In this document: in pieces, positions 1-10,805 of the stretch
Layout: each line of letters begins with the position of its first letter
Position numbering within the stretch: the stretch's first letter is position 1
NCBI GenBank assembly: GCA_039621445.1
Contig: CP154956.1
Coordinates: forward strand, 32,027,437-32,091,436
From: Euglena gracilis
Taxonomy: Eukaryota; Euglenida; Euglenophyceae; Euglenales
DNA: 64,000 nt
Direction of reading: 5' to 3'
Position numbers and translations under genes: made by a program
Notes under the pieces: generated by a model
What the model was told of the DNA's origin: nothing
What the model saw: only the letters and a program-made list of their open reading frames with translations
Databases searched by the model: none

Positions 1-143
1 TCAGTTGCTGATCACCCCCCGTGGTCTTCTTACAGAGTTGGTTTGGGGGATCTGCAGATCCTGCAGTTAACCAGACTCCACGGAGGATCTGAGGTGCTTC
101 AGTTGGCCAAATGTCAGGAATCCAATTTGTTTGGGGCCCGCAA

Positions 144-248
144 TCAGAGGAACAAGGTGCCGGTGGAGGGGCTGGAGAGCTTGGGGATGCAGAATGGCTT
201 CAACACCTTCTGCAATGCGGCTCCAGTGACCGGCTTGAGCAAAAACTC
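144..248 (-). CDS. Response regulator exon 4: beta-5, Lys-Pro and stop
   Basis: The acceptor CTGCAG| is followed by EFLLKPVTGAALQKVLKPF, then about 15 residues and TGA (144-146). Joined to exon 3 it reads AGAK-EFLLKPV, the standard end of a receiver. The early stop is the reason for calling the protein receiver-only. Confidence 0.68.
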   Translation of the reverse strand, partial: EFLLKPVTGAALQKVLKPFCIPKLSSPSTGTLFL

Positions 249-3200
249 CTGCAGAGACCGGGAAGAAAGGTAAAGCAAAAAATAAAGTGTGAGCAGCTTT
301 GCAAATATCTGTGCAATTCCACATGCTTTTGGATTTTGAATTTAAACGGAGAAAAAATTTTCATGGAAAAAATCAATGATTTGATAATATCATTTTTGAA
401 ATTGCAGAGAATTTAATATGCAGCATACTATTGTATAAAAAATACCAAAAATAAAACAACCAAAAAAAACACATTAATAACAACCACAACAACCATAACA
501 AAAACCTTCATAACAATAAGAATAGAAGGAGGAGGAGGAGGAGGAGGAGGAGGAGGAAACCATATGGTATTTTTGCAACCCGATGAGGTGAGACACGGGG
601 GGATGTTACAAATGACTTCCCCTAACTTTTGCCAAATTAAGACTCGGGCAAATCAGTTCAAATTAAAAAGACAGAAAAATTAACATCCCCTGACAAATTG
701 GAAAGTTATAGCCCAAAAAAATACAGCCCTCCCCAAGCCCCCCAAGCAAAAATCACTGCCCTCACAAGGTCTAAACTCTGCAATGTCTCCAAAAAAATTG
801 TCGAACAGTCGAAATTGTCCAAAACCTTCCGAAAAAAAAAGCAAGGAAGCTAATTCGACCATTTTGATCCAATAAAAAAAAGGTTGCTTCTTCAAGAGGT
901 GAGGGGGCATTGCAATAATTAGGCAATAAAAATGTGTTCCTTTCAAGTGGCGTTTGGCAGTGGTAGATTCATGGCATTGCAGGAGCAACAAGATCTGGTC
1001 AGGCAATCCCCATCGTCATGCTGCCCTTCACAAGGGTGCAATCCGAATGAATAAACGACCGTCGGGTGTCAGATTTTGACTAGCAATTCCTGATTTATGA
1101 AACCCCCACTTTGATTGACCCCCCAAACCTGATCTGATAAACCCCGCGGGATTTATAAGTGGTTGATACATATTATAATTCATGTTTTAAAACTTTTCAT
1201 TTGTTTTCATTTTGCAATCTACTCTGGGTCAGGTAATCAGGCCCCAAATTAGGCCTCAAATTAGGGAAAATGTAGTTAAAATACAGCTTTATTTCTGGCC
1301 GAAATTTGGTCTAAAAATGCCCAACCCCGAAATGCACATGTACCTTCAGCCACAGTGTCTTGCATCCAGGGCACCCACTCCAGTGCCTGCATTCACTCCA
1401 ATACCCAGATACTGGAGTGGATGCACTGCATGCAGATACTGGACTAGATGCAATGGAATCAGAAACGGTACAAGATGGAGTAGATGCAGATGCTGGAGTG
1501 GATGCAAGCACTGGAGTGAATGCAGTGGATGCAGGTACAGGACAAGACGTGGGTAGTGGAGCCGGTAGGTACTAGATGCAGGTACTGGAGCAGATGCAGT
1601 GGATGTATGAGGTGCAGATGCTGGACAAGATGCAGATACTAGAGTGGATGCGCATCCACTACATCAACTCCAGTATCTGCGTCCACTCCATCCACTCCAG
1701 TGTCTGCAACCATTGGCTCCCAACCTGGCCAAAATGACCACAAAAGGCCCAAAAAGCGACCAAACTGACCTAAAATGTCTTGGAATAACCTAAAAATAGC
1801 CCCAACATGTCCAACAATACCCACAAAAGGCTTAAAAAATTGACCTAAAATCAACAAAATAGCTTAAAAGTCCAAAAATGCCATAAACTTGCTCATATTG
1901 CCCAAATTAGCCCAATGTTTACCCAAATCAGCACAAAATGGCTCCACAAATTATATTAGAAAGATAAATGCAAAAAAGGTCAAAATGGGTGTTTCATAAG
2001 ATTTGTGGAAATGATTGCTCATCAATCCACAAAAAATGAGTTGAATTCTTCAAGGTATGCAAAAAATACAGGTTCGCCCAGCATCGCCCAGCATCATCGG
2101 AGGTGCTTGATGAAGTGTCCAGGCACTTGCTTCTGGCACCCACCAACCTAGATCATACCCGCCCCCCCCCCCCCCCGGGCAATTGACGCCCCCGGGTAAT
2201 TGACACCCCGGGCAATTGACGCCCCTGGGCAATTGTCACCCCTGGCTGTGCTGGCCAATTTGCCACCCTGGGAAATTGTCACCCCCTTCCGCTGCCCAAT
2301 TTGTCACCCCCCCCCACAGAAGATGTTTGTGGACTTTCTTTTCGCCGACACGACTCGATTGATCCCTATTTCGCCACAACGTGCTGAGAAATGTCACATA
2401 CCAAATGCCGAATGCTCTGCACAATATCACAACCATAGCTGCATTTTTGCATTTCAGATGGTGTTCTTGGTCATTTGGATTTAATGTGGCCTACATGGGT
2501 GGGCAATTGACGCCCCCGGGCAATTGACGCCCCTGGGCAATTGTCACCCCCCCTCTGTGCCGGCCAAATTGTCACCCCGGGAAATTGTCACCCCCCTCCG
2601 TGCTGCCCGATTTGTCGCGCGACAATTGCCCCGGGGGGGGGGGGGGGGGGCGGGTACCCAATGACATGGACCCTCAAAAAACGCGACGCAAAAAAAAGAA
2701 AAAAAAAAAAAAATAAAAAAAAAAAAACCATGACATGGACCCTCAAAAAACGCGACGCAAAAAAAAGAAAATAAACACAAATAAACGCAAAACAACGCAA
2801 AAAAACCGCAAATTGCATGCAAATTGTAAAGTGTGCATTGCACATTCCCGAGATGTACACTTTTCCATTCCCGAGATGTACACTTTTCCACTGGAGGGGC
2901 CTTAGAAAAATTTTGGCTTCGCCAGGGGCAAATTTCTTGTTGTGCATAAAAATATGCATTTTGTTGACCCCCCAAAAAATGCAACACTGACAAAAAATTG
3001 ACAAAATTACAGGCCTCGGGGGGAAATCGGGGCCAAAACGAGGAAACACTTTCAAACTAGTCAAAAAAACTTCCAGCAAAAATTCAAAAAAAAACCAAAA
3101 ACGCCAGGAAAAAAAAACCAAAAAAACAGGGGAAAAACGCAAAAAACACCAATTTTTCCAAAATCCAAAAAGAACAAAAAACATGAATTTGCACCCCCCC

Positions 3201-6200
3201 CGTACTGTGGCTTCCAAGAGCCATTGTGAGTGGAAACCCCCCAAGAGGCCACCAAGGGGGGGGGGCACCTTGGCACCGGCCTTGCGGGCAGCCATGCGGG
3301 ACTCCATGCAGCCCGACAGGGCCACCAGGGGCGTGCGGGGGTGGTCCCGCCGCAGGGCCGAAGGCAGGTGGCCCTCGGTGGGGAGCGGCAATCGGACGCG
3401 CCACCAATGCTGTGCAACAACTAATGACAAATGTTCTAAAGCTATTAACTGTTGCATTTTTTTTGAAACGACAACTACAAATCTGGAAAATATATGCTAT
3501 GGAAACGGGAGTCATTGTCAAACTCCTCCAGTTACTGGTGGGATGATTCGCCGTTTAATTCCCTGGCCAATATCTGTCAAGACCTCCACTGTGGAGTGAC
3601 CCTGCCCCCGTGAGAGGGGCCAGAAAAACCCATTTTGCATGACGGGCTGTGTGTGTTTGTGTGTTTAAGTCAAAACTTTTAAAGCGTCAAAAACCAGACA
3701 AAGTTTTTTGGACCACATTTGCCAAGAAATAATCCACACTGGAGCAAGTTTATCTCAAGTGCACCCCCCCCCTGGCATCATCCCTGGTCGAGGCTGCTCT
3801 TTTTTGAGACCCAGTTGTCCCAGCAGGAGAGAGCAGGGAGGCCACCTGGGCTGGATCAGGTCGCAGCTGCTGGTGCCAGCCAGCACCATGTCGACCAAGA
3901 TAAGGGCCACAGTGTTGTCCTGCGAGGGGAGTGCGCAACATGGTGTGCTGCACAACACTCAGGGCGGTCCTTAAGGAAATAAAAACAAAACTCCGCTGTC
4001 CCAGCACACTCAGTGAAAAATATACAGGAAAATGGGCAAGAAAATATGGCATTTTTTCAGCGAGAACAGGCCGACATCAGGGGGAAAAAAAAATGCATTA
4101 AAAACTGTGTTTTTCGACTGTTCAATTTTTGTTCCCGTTCAAGTCCCAGTCTGGCCCTTAGCTGGCCCTTTGGCCGAAAGGGGGGCGGTCCTTAAGAAAA
4201 TTAAAAAAAAACTTTCCTGTCCCTTAAGGACCGCCCTGACAACACTGTATGTATCGTTGGTGAAAACTCGCCACGGGAACGAAACCTGCCACCGCCTCCC
4301 CCTCCATTTGAGTGAGAGAGCAGAAAACAATGCCCAGGTCAAAACCAATGAGAACGTTGCCATTGATGACAACGTCGACCCTCCCATTCTTAGGAAAAGA
4401 ACTGTTCTAAACAAGGAATAATACCGAGGAATAATTTCTTCCACACTGTGCACCACCTGACGGGAAGGTGCGTTTCTGGGAAAATGAGAAAAATATGATA
4501 ACTTCGGGCGCACAGTATTGGGCAGTGGACGCAGAGGCTGGACAGACAACAAAGGAGAGGGAAATACACACAACCTGAAGAAATGACAATCGTGCTGCAT
4601 AAAAAAAACGGCAGATGGGAGAATGGAGCGGCATGGGGGTGATTGAGTTTTGTTATTTTCTTTATATAAAAAAACAGGAGGAGAGATAGGTTCTACGGGT
4701 TCTTGTTCACGGGTTCTCCGGGTTGTTGTGGGGAAGACGAAAAGGTCTGGAGCCGCAGGGGAGGAAGGTGCACTTACCTACATCTCCCTGGGAAACTGTC
4801 GACTAACAGGTTGGCCAGTAGCGGGGACCCTGAGAACTTCCTATCATGACAGCTTGGCTGGTGCCAAGGACTCTAACAGATTCCCGGGCGGGACCCTGAC
4901 AGTATCCAGCAAGGGAAAGTCGATGAAAAGTGACCCTGACAGGTTGGCCAGCACCCTGACAACTTCCTACCCTGACAAGTTGGCGAGTACCAGGGCAGGG
5001 GCAGGGAGGTATTCCGGTCGGCCAAAAATTTTATTCCGGGGTTTTTTCCGGTTTTTTCCGGGTTATTCTGGTTTATTCCAGAACTTATTCCGGTTTATTC
5101 CGGTCAATTTCTGTCTGAATGGACTTAGGATTTTTTCGAAGCACAACTGGGCCAAAGCACTCACCCAGCATCAGGAATGGCGATGCATTCCTTGGTTGCC
5201 CAGCCCCACCAAGTGGTCACTTTGCACTTGGAGATGCTGTGCAGACTGCACCACAACAGACCTCCACCGTTTTGGGAAGAATAAGCTTTTTTCTCTTGAG
5301 GCGGGTCCCTGGCACTGCTTTCTATTTTCTTCTCAAAAATTGCCCTGCCGAGTGCTGATCTTAGGCGGCGCATCTCGCACTTAAGCATTTTTTCTGTGTC
5401 CGTGTGCGCAAATGCGCATTGGCATATGAAAATGACAAGATATCCCCAAAACCCAAAATAATGTAAACAGGATGCGATGTGGTGCCCCAAGGCGTGGAGA
5501 TGAAAGCAGGGAATTTGGCAAATAAGGTGCCTAAGAGCAGGTATTACTGCAGCATATAATACACACAACACCCAGCAGGTTTGTTTGCCTTCAATGGCCG
5601 TCTTGTTAACTTGGGATATCGACTGAATGATTTGGTGAGACGTGCCCAAGCCTGAAGCGATACCCTGTGTGAGAAATTGGTGGTCGGTGCGGGCAAATGC
5701 ACAGATGGACGGTGCACACACCAACCGTTTGTGTAACTGTGAAAAGGGCCATGTGTGCCAGCTGCAATTGACGTGTTTGTAAAATTGCACAAGTGGTTGG
5801 TTTGCGCAAATGCGAATACAGACATTTTGGTCGGTTTGTGCATCTGCGCACAACAACCCCTTGTGCAACTTAACACACACACCCCACTTGCAGGGTGCGG
5901 CACTACTGCAGTTTGAAAATCCTTCAGTGCGGGTTATTTTGTAGAATTTAAACACAACAGACCAGCCACCACTCAGCGCAATCTCGCCAACCACACCTGA
6001 GGAAAGCACATTGCTTACCAAAAAACAGCTTTGGCCACACACCATCTGGTTTCACACCACTTCGGAGGCACAGATATTTTTTTGTGCATTGTGAATAGCA
6101 TTTGGGAAAAGGGGTTTTAACTGAGCTGGTGGAGCCCCAATAACCCTGTTACCATCTGATACTGTTCACCTGCACTTCCACTCTGCAAAAAAGTGCACCA

Positions 6201-6787
6201 AATGTTGTCAGATCCTTCACAAACACAAAACACTCCCTTGGGAAAATCCTGAAAACAGTTTGCGCCTGCAAACTGTCATTGCATTTGCACATTTTGCCTT
6301 ATTCACCACTCCTTTGGAAGGTCTTGCCTTCTTCATTGGTGGCCCACCCTCTTAATCTGATCCATCTGTCATGAGATTGACAGAGGAAAACATGGAAATG
6401 CATCAAGCTTCACCTTCATTGCCTTTGTGTCTTGCAGAATTTTCACATTGCTGGCTGGCACTTTTATTCCGGTTATTCCGGTTTATTCCGGTTTATTCCG
6501 GACCGGAATATCTCCCTGCCCCTGACCAAGGACCCTGACAGGTTCTCGGGCACATGACAGTTGCCCGGGGTGGGGGGGCAGGGAGGTGGTTGATTGACCT
6601 GCAGGAAGGCCGGCACGGCCTCCGCCGTGGAGAGGAGCACTGGCTTGTGCCCGAGGCCACGCAGCAGCGCCTCGATGATGCGGGCGGTGACCATGTCGCC
6701 GTTGACCAGCAGCACCCTCAGGCTGACGGGGGCCGGCCGGCCCCAAACCGTGTCCGACCGCCCCACCGCGCAGTGGGGGCGGCCCAT
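144..6787 (-). CDS. Receiver-only response regulator gene (span, 4 exons)
   Basis: Gene span; exons at 6599-6787, about 3846-3919 (or to 3811), 3269-3409 and 144-248. Read in order they give a CheY-like receiver: beta-1 LRVLLVNGD with an acidic-pocket Asp, helix 1 TARIIEALLRGLGHKP, beta-3 ALILVDMVLAG with the phospho-acceptor Asp, beta-4 TPLVALSG, and AGAK followed by EFLLKPV with the conserved Lys-Pro. The reading frame then stops, so nothing follows the receiver. Exon 1 to 2 and exon 3 to 4 join in phase 0. Receivers of this kind act in two-component or phosphorelay signalling, and plant pseudo-response regulators share the fold. No output domain is seen. The true start may lie upstream of 6787. 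Introns of 2.7 and 3.0 kb hold mobile elements. Confidence 0.72.
526..557. repeat. (GGA)n microsatellite
   Basis: About ten consecutive GGA triplets flanked by A-rich CAAC/ATAA sequence. Confidence 0.9.
1205..2122. repeat. Composite minisatellite repeat, copy 1
   Basis: Modules in order: a GATGCAGATACTGGA array (about 1380-1700), an AAAATGACC/CCAAAA array (about 1715-1880), a unique bridge with CATATTGCCCAAATTAGCC, then GCCCAGCATCGCCCAGCATC ending at AGGTGCTTG. The same modules recur in the same order at 50.98-51.88 kb, so this is a dispersed family rather than a local expansion. Confidence 0.75.
2158..2654. mobile_element. TA-flanked MITE with CAATTG repeats
   Basis: The ends are inverted: CCCGCC plus poly-C and GGGCAATTGACG on the left, CAATTGCCCC plus poly-G and GGCGGG on the right. 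TA sits directly outside each end (2156-2157 and 2655-2656). Inside are two tandem blocks (about 2180-2320 and 2500-2620) of repeated GGGCAATTGACGCCCC-type units. A TA duplication suggests Tc1/mariner-like mobilisation; there is no transposase. Confidence 0.6.
2660..2890. repeat. Short direct repeats
   Basis: CATGGACCCTCAAAAAACGC with a poly-A tail occurs twice (about 2665 and 2732), and ATTCCCGAGATGTACACTTT occurs twice in tandem (about 2844 and 2867). Confidence 0.75.
3269..3409 (-). CDS. Response regulator exon 3: beta-4 segment
   Basis: Encodes HPRTPLVALSGCMESRMA and AGAK. The hydrophobic beta-4 strand followed by small residues, then Ala-Gly-Ala, is typical of receivers. The donor GCCAAG|GTGCCC (3269) opens directly into a poly-C run. 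The acceptor is CACAG| at 3409 or TTAG| at 3420. Confidence 0.68.
3846..3919 (-). CDS. Response regulator exon 2: phospho-acceptor segment
   Basis: The acceptor CTCGCAG| is at 3919 and the exon reads DNTVALILVDMVLAG, joining exon 1 as FLQ-DNTVALILVD. The Asp of LVDM is the expected phosphorylation site. The donor is ambiguous: CCCAG|GTGGCC at 3846, or CTGG|GTCTC at 3811. The longer form fits the phase of an alternative acceptor for exon 3 (3420). Confidence 0.65.
3960..4238. mobile_element. hAT-type MITE, 279 bp
   Basis: Perfect 17-bp inverted termini CAGGGCGGTCCTTAAGG (3960-3976 and 4222-4238), flanked by a perfect 8-bp duplication ACAACACT (3952-3959 and 4239-4246). An end starting CAGGG and an 8-bp duplication are hallmarks of the hAT superfamily. 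There is no coding capacity. It lies 40 bp upstream of response regulator exon 2, inside the intron. Confidence 0.9.
4780..4995. repeat. ACCCTGACA minisatellite
   Basis: Irregular repeats of ACCCTGACAGGTTGGCC-like units. The array is interrupted by the hAT-like element and resumes at 6531-6560, which shows it was the pre-insertion target. Confidence 0.65.
4996..6524. mobile_element. hAT-like non-autonomous element, 1.53 kb
   Basis: The termini CAGGGGCAGGGAG and the inverse at 6512-6524 are inverted, and TATTCCGGTC continues the match. Subterminal TTATTCCGG repeats cluster at both ends (5014-5105 and 6463-6508), as in hAT elements. The flanks ACCAGGG (left) and ACCAAGG (right) look like a decayed 7-8-bp duplication. 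The 294-codon minus-strand frame inside shows no recognisable domain. Confidence 0.65.
5360..5371 (+). repeat. Solitary copy of the CTTAGGCGGCGC end
   Basis: The same 12 bp as the terminus of the large elements at 10643 and 12781, but the next bases (ATCTCGCAC) do not match AATTGCCCA and no partner end is visible. Palindromes with a GCGC-N4-GCGC plan follow at 5407, 5805 and 5840, so it may be a relic of a sister family. Confidence 0.4.
6599..6787 (-). CDS. Response regulator exon 1: beta-1 to helix 2
   Basis: Encodes SLRVLLVNGDMVTARIIEAL and on to EAVPAFLQ, the first half of a receiver domain. The donor CTGCAG|GTCAAT lies at 6599. The upstream limit is set at the first in-frame Met (6787); about 28 low-complexity residues precede the domain, so a further 5' exon is possible. 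A 1.5-kb hAT-like element lies just downstream in the intron. Confidence 0.7.
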
Positions 6788-7579
6788 GGCCGGGTCGTCT
6801 TCCGTCCCCCAACCTCCCCAACCCCCCTCTTGTGCATGACCTCATCGACGATTGGCAGCAATCAGCAAATCCCTTCCGAGCGGGCAGACATCGTGGGCTT
6901 GGGTGCCGTGGGCCGGATGTGGCGAAGGTGTGAATTCTAACGTGTTGAGGCTGCTGTACCCTGTGGGATGGTACACACAGAGCTTCGCCAGAGATTTATC
7001 AAAACCCAAAAAAGGAATGTGTCGGCAAATGGTATTACAGGGTGGACAAAAACTCCAATAAACCAAAGAATTGACAAAATTGATGAAATTTTGATGCACA
7101 ATTTCCCGCACCCCCTTGTGTAAGCCTCAGCCCAAAATGGCAAAAAAGCAGTTGGGAAGTGGTCAAAAATACCCAAAAATGACAAAATTGCGTGAGGTTA
7201 GCAAGCGTTGGCCCTTGATGGCGTTTTTGAGGCAAAAGCAGCAGAATTTGATCAATTTCCTCAATGAAAGGCTTGGGTAAAACTACTTCGCAAATGGCAA
7301 AGAAAAGTGTTAAGAAGTGGTTGAATACCGAATTTTGCAGAGAATTTTTGCCAAAAGCATTTTTACTGCAAATTTTTTATCGTAGTTTTGTCGATCCTGT
7401 AGTTGAGGCAAAAGCAATTATGGGCTCAATCCAGTCAGGGAAGGGGGCACACGCCACCTGTGTGAGCCTGCGGCAAATCAGCGCCAATTTAACACAAAAA
7501 AATGGACACCAGCACTGTGTTTCGCAACCAGCCACACACACACGCGCGCGCGCGCACTTCCGTGCATCACTCCAACCAC

Positions 7580-7763
7580 CGCTACCGCAGCGGCGCCGAT
7601 CGCACACCGCACAGGAGGGGGGCCATCCCCTTGAGGCAGTGCCGGCTGCGGTAGAAGTTCGGGGCCAGCCGCCACACCACCCGCTCCGAGCACTGCGGAC
7701 AGCTGACCTGGCACACCGCGACCGGCCCCGCCGCGTCCACCGCCGACATCGTGCGGTAGTAGT
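7580..7763 (-). CDS. Unidentified exon with CxxxCxxC
   Basis: The acceptor GCCCGCAG| at 7763 is followed by a good GC-rich frame: DYYRTMSAVDAAGPVAVCQV, then SCPQC and FYRSRHCLKGM. Spaced cysteines suggest a small zinc site. The 3' donor is uncertain (7580-7613). It could be an upstream exon of the response regulator or belong to a separate gene with the exons at 8645 and 9578. Confidence 0.45.
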
Positions 7764-8644
7764 CTGCGGGCGCAGAGCGACGGTTCAGCAGGGCCCGTCC
7801 CTCTCAAACCGGGGCAAACCCAGCGCAGCGCGGCAGGTCTCTCTCCCAAACCAGGGTCCAGAAACTTTTCTGCCCATTGCCCATCAGTCCGCCCACCCTG
7901 GGAGCCAAGCATTACATTTCTTACTGTTTTTCACCCATTTTCTATGAAGGAAAGGCCCAGCACACCCCAGCAGAATGATGGGGTGTGGAGCATCGGGAGG
8001 TTAAGAACTTTGTCATTCCTTCCCCACCCCCCAGGCACCATCCGAGAGCAACCAACCCCTGGGAAAATGTTTCCACGGGTAATGCAAAAAAATGCAAAAA
8101 AAATGCGAAAAATTTCAAAAGAAATTGGACACAAATGTGAAATCCTTTGGGGGATTACAAGGAAATACACATCTGTGCTGTAAAATGCTTTGCGAAATAA
8201 TGACCTCTCTGGGAACGGTAATTGTTTGTAGCAACCATTCGCACTTCTTTTCCACCAAAAGACATGGAAGCACGAGCAAGGTAGTGAATGTCTTGTAGGG
8301 TGCACTAGCGCCAGGGTTGGTTGCTGAGATGCATGGGCTTACATTTCGTTATAAAATGGCTTACAACAAAAAACTGCAAATTAGAACTGTTTGGGGATTC
8401 TCATTTTCCCTACACAATTACTATGTAATAATAATCGGGGGGATTGAGACGGCAAAATATTTAAAAAAAATTGACAATTTGCAAGAGAAGGAACCTTCAG
8501 AATTGTCAAAATATTGAGTAATGCAAAAGAGTGCAAACCATGCAACTTGCACCCCCCTGTCTCCTGGGAAACAGAAAAGGGGGCAAATGCAGGTATGGAG
8601 TTCAGAGGACAGTTTCCCAATGAGGACACTTTTCCGGGGGTTAC

Positions 8645-8767
8645 CACAGCAGCAGCAATGGTGGGAGGGCAGGCGGCACCCTCTGGCGTCAGCCACTCGC
8701 CCTCGTGCAAGAAGCAGTTGCAGAAAGCGCAGCTCTTCCTGCAGGAGTGGTGTGGCCGGTGCCTGCA
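8645..8767 (-). CDS. Unidentified Cys/His-rich exon
   Basis: Reads CRHRPHHSCRKSCAFCNCFL then HEGEWLTPEGAACPP between an ATTAAG| acceptor and a GTG|GTAACC donor. Seven Cys and several His in about 35 residues point to a metal-binding fold, family unknown. Confidence 0.5.
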
Positions 8768-9577
8768 CTTAATTAGAATTTCAGCCATTCGGGGGCTTAT
8801 AAAGCATCGAGCACTCGCTGGGGTTTGAAATGTGCGCCGTTTCAATTCTCATTTTCACGTCCTTTTTCTCTGCCGGGGAGGTCACACGGGCTGGATTCCT
8901 GGTGGCTGCAGCAAGAAATCTACCCTTCTTGGGGGAGGGTTGCCAAAAGCAGCAGGTCTGAGCTCGGCCCCAGTTTTCATTCATGAGAGCCCGTTTTCGA
9001 TGGGGAACCCATTGGTGGGGAAAGAAGTTGTCGGTGAAAGTTCTTCGGGAGACCTTATCCGATTTCGGAGCAGCAATCCAACACAGTTGGGAGAGGTGCT
9101 GCGGAACCATCAGTCACAGTGGGTTACAGTGACCGAATTATGATCATGGAATACGAATTATTATCATGGAATCATGATAATCACAGGGAAATAATGTACA
9201 GTGAGAAAATTTTGGGCATTCATTTAAAGGAACACAACAAGTGATTAAATTACTGGTAGGTGGTACACATCAACCAACAGTCAGGATGGGGAGTCGCCAA
9301 ATCTCACCAGCAATCATAAGCACGGGCGAAGCGACAGGGAGTTCCTCAAAATTAACCCCCAACTAGGGAGTTCACTAGCTAGCCATTTTGCTAGACACTG
9401 GAAAAAAATGGACTAGCTTTAGACTCCCCCCCCCGGGGGGGGTCTGAGGGTCCCGCCAGATGCCCAAACGCCGGTGGGACCGGGCTGGCGTCGACCCTCC
9501 CACTGGGTTTCGGGGATTCCTGTACAGCCCTGGGTCCGGCTGAAGAAATTCCCTGGGGAAACGGGGCTGGGGCACAC

Positions 9578-9699
9578 CTCTCAGCCTCCCCCACATACAC
9601 CACGCGCGCCAGGAAGCCCGCCCGGTGGGGCGCCTCGTCCACGGTGACGCTCAGCACAGCCACGGCGTCCTCCAGCCGGACGAAGAGCAGTGCCGCCTC
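9578..9699 (-). CDS. Unidentified exon
   Basis: Encodes EAALLFVRLEDAVAVLSVTV then HRAGFLARVVYVGEAE with a clean donor GAGAG|GTGTGCC at 9578. The strand-like hydrophobic pattern looks like real protein; the acceptor is not certain and no family was recognised. Confidence 0.45.
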
Positions 9700-10437
9700 C
9701 CGCCGGTGGGTCGAGGGCAAGCACCGTGGGTCTTGTGGGTCAAGCCGGTGGGTCGAGGGTGGGCACCGTGGAAACCACGTTGGGGCCCGCATCACCCTGC
9801 ATCGCCTTGGAGGCCTCGATCGGGCCCGGTTTGCTTCCCGGTTGCCATCGACGACTTTTGGTCACTGTTGGTCGCTTTTGGCGGATGTTGGCCGCATCTG
9901 CTCCAGAAGCCGCATCCCGCATCCCCGCATCCACTCTAATGCCGCATCCCCTCCACTGTCCGCATCCCCACATCCCCGCACCCGCTGGCCATATCCCACT
10001 GCCTACAAAGTGGCACAAAAATGGTCAACAATCGTCAAAGTGGTACAAAAATGAACAAAATGGGCAAAAACGACCCAAAAAAAAGGCCAAAAATGGCTTG
10101 AATGGCAAAAAAAACGGCCAAAGATGGCCCAAAGCAGGAGACAGTGGTCCAAAATGACTAAAAGTGGGCAACCCAGTAAAAAAAAAAAGACAATAAAAAA
10201 TGGGTAAGAAATGGTCAAAATGGGCCAAGTGGGGCAAAAAGGAGCCAAAAAAAAAGACCCAAAGCGGCCAAAAGTGGCAAAAATGACAAAAACCTCAAAA
10301 AGAGGCCAAAATGGCCAAAAAATGGCCGAAAATGGCCAAGTGCGGCCAAAATGGCTGAAAAATGTACAGCTATAGCCGAAAGATGCCCGCATCGCCCTGA
10401 ATCGCCCTGCATCTCCCTGCATCGCCGAAGGTGCTTG
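9700..10437. repeat. Composite minisatellite repeat, copy 2
   Basis: Begins near AAGCACC, then CTTTTGGTC units, CCGCATCCC units (9905-9990), a long CAAAATGGCC array (10015-10370), GCATCGCCCTG units, and ends GGTGCTTG. It matches copy 3 (36.4-37.1 kb) module for module, including CCACATCCCCGCA. Confidence 0.7.
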
Positions 10438-10637
10438 ACCGGCGAGTCACAGAACCAGCGGAACGACACGCTGCAATGAGGAGGGGCGGGGTAGTTCTTG
10501 GGGAGCAGTGTGGGAAAAATAGCTCCAAAAAGGTGCCCGATGGTTCTTTGGGGAATCCTCAAAAATATACGTGAGAGAATAATTACTTTGGCGCCAGGAA
10601 GAAGTGTGGGTTCTCAGGGGTGGGATAACCGGCTTCC

Positions 10638-10642
10638 TCTGT
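10638..10642. repeat. Target duplication TCTGT, left
   Basis: Five bases directly before CTTAGGCGGCGC; identical to 26605-26609. Confidence 0.8.
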
Positions 10643-10664
10643 CTTAGGCGGCGCGAATTGCCCA
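10643..10664 (+). repeat. Left terminal repeat, outer element
   Basis: CTTAGGCGGCGC then GAATTGCCCA. The 12-bp core is identical in all four ends, followed by one variable base and AATTGCCCA. Confidence 0.88.
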
Positions 10665-10691
10665 CCCGATTTTTGCGTTTTTTGGCGTTTT

Positions 10692-10716
10692 TTGGCTGTT
10701 TTAAAAACAGCTAAAA
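10692..10716. repeat. Subterminal hairpin, outer element
   Basis: GGCTGTTTT, one base, AAAACAGCT, 49 bp inside the end. The outermost G pairs with T. The matching hairpin of the inner copy has a compensating pair change. Confidence 0.7.
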
Positions 10717-10805
10717 GGGCACAAAATTATAGGCTGAGAGGGGTGTGTGACAGCTTTGGGCAAAAATTTAATGAAAGTGGTTTTGCGCGGTATTCCGCTT
10801 AACCG

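Larger units (their letters stand above)
249..3268 (-). other. 3.0-kb intron of the response regulator gene
   Basis: Intron between exons 4 and 3 in gene orientation. It holds a (GGA)n tract (526-557), a composite minisatellite copy (about 1205-2122), a CAATTG-rich TA-flanked MITE (2158-2654) and A-rich direct repeats. Open frames here are repeat-derived; I see no further exon. Confidence 0.5.

Noticed and set aside
7264-7947. 227-codon plus-strand frame
   Set aside because: It runs opposite to the better supported Cys-bearing exon (7580-7763 minus) and is mostly low-complexity.
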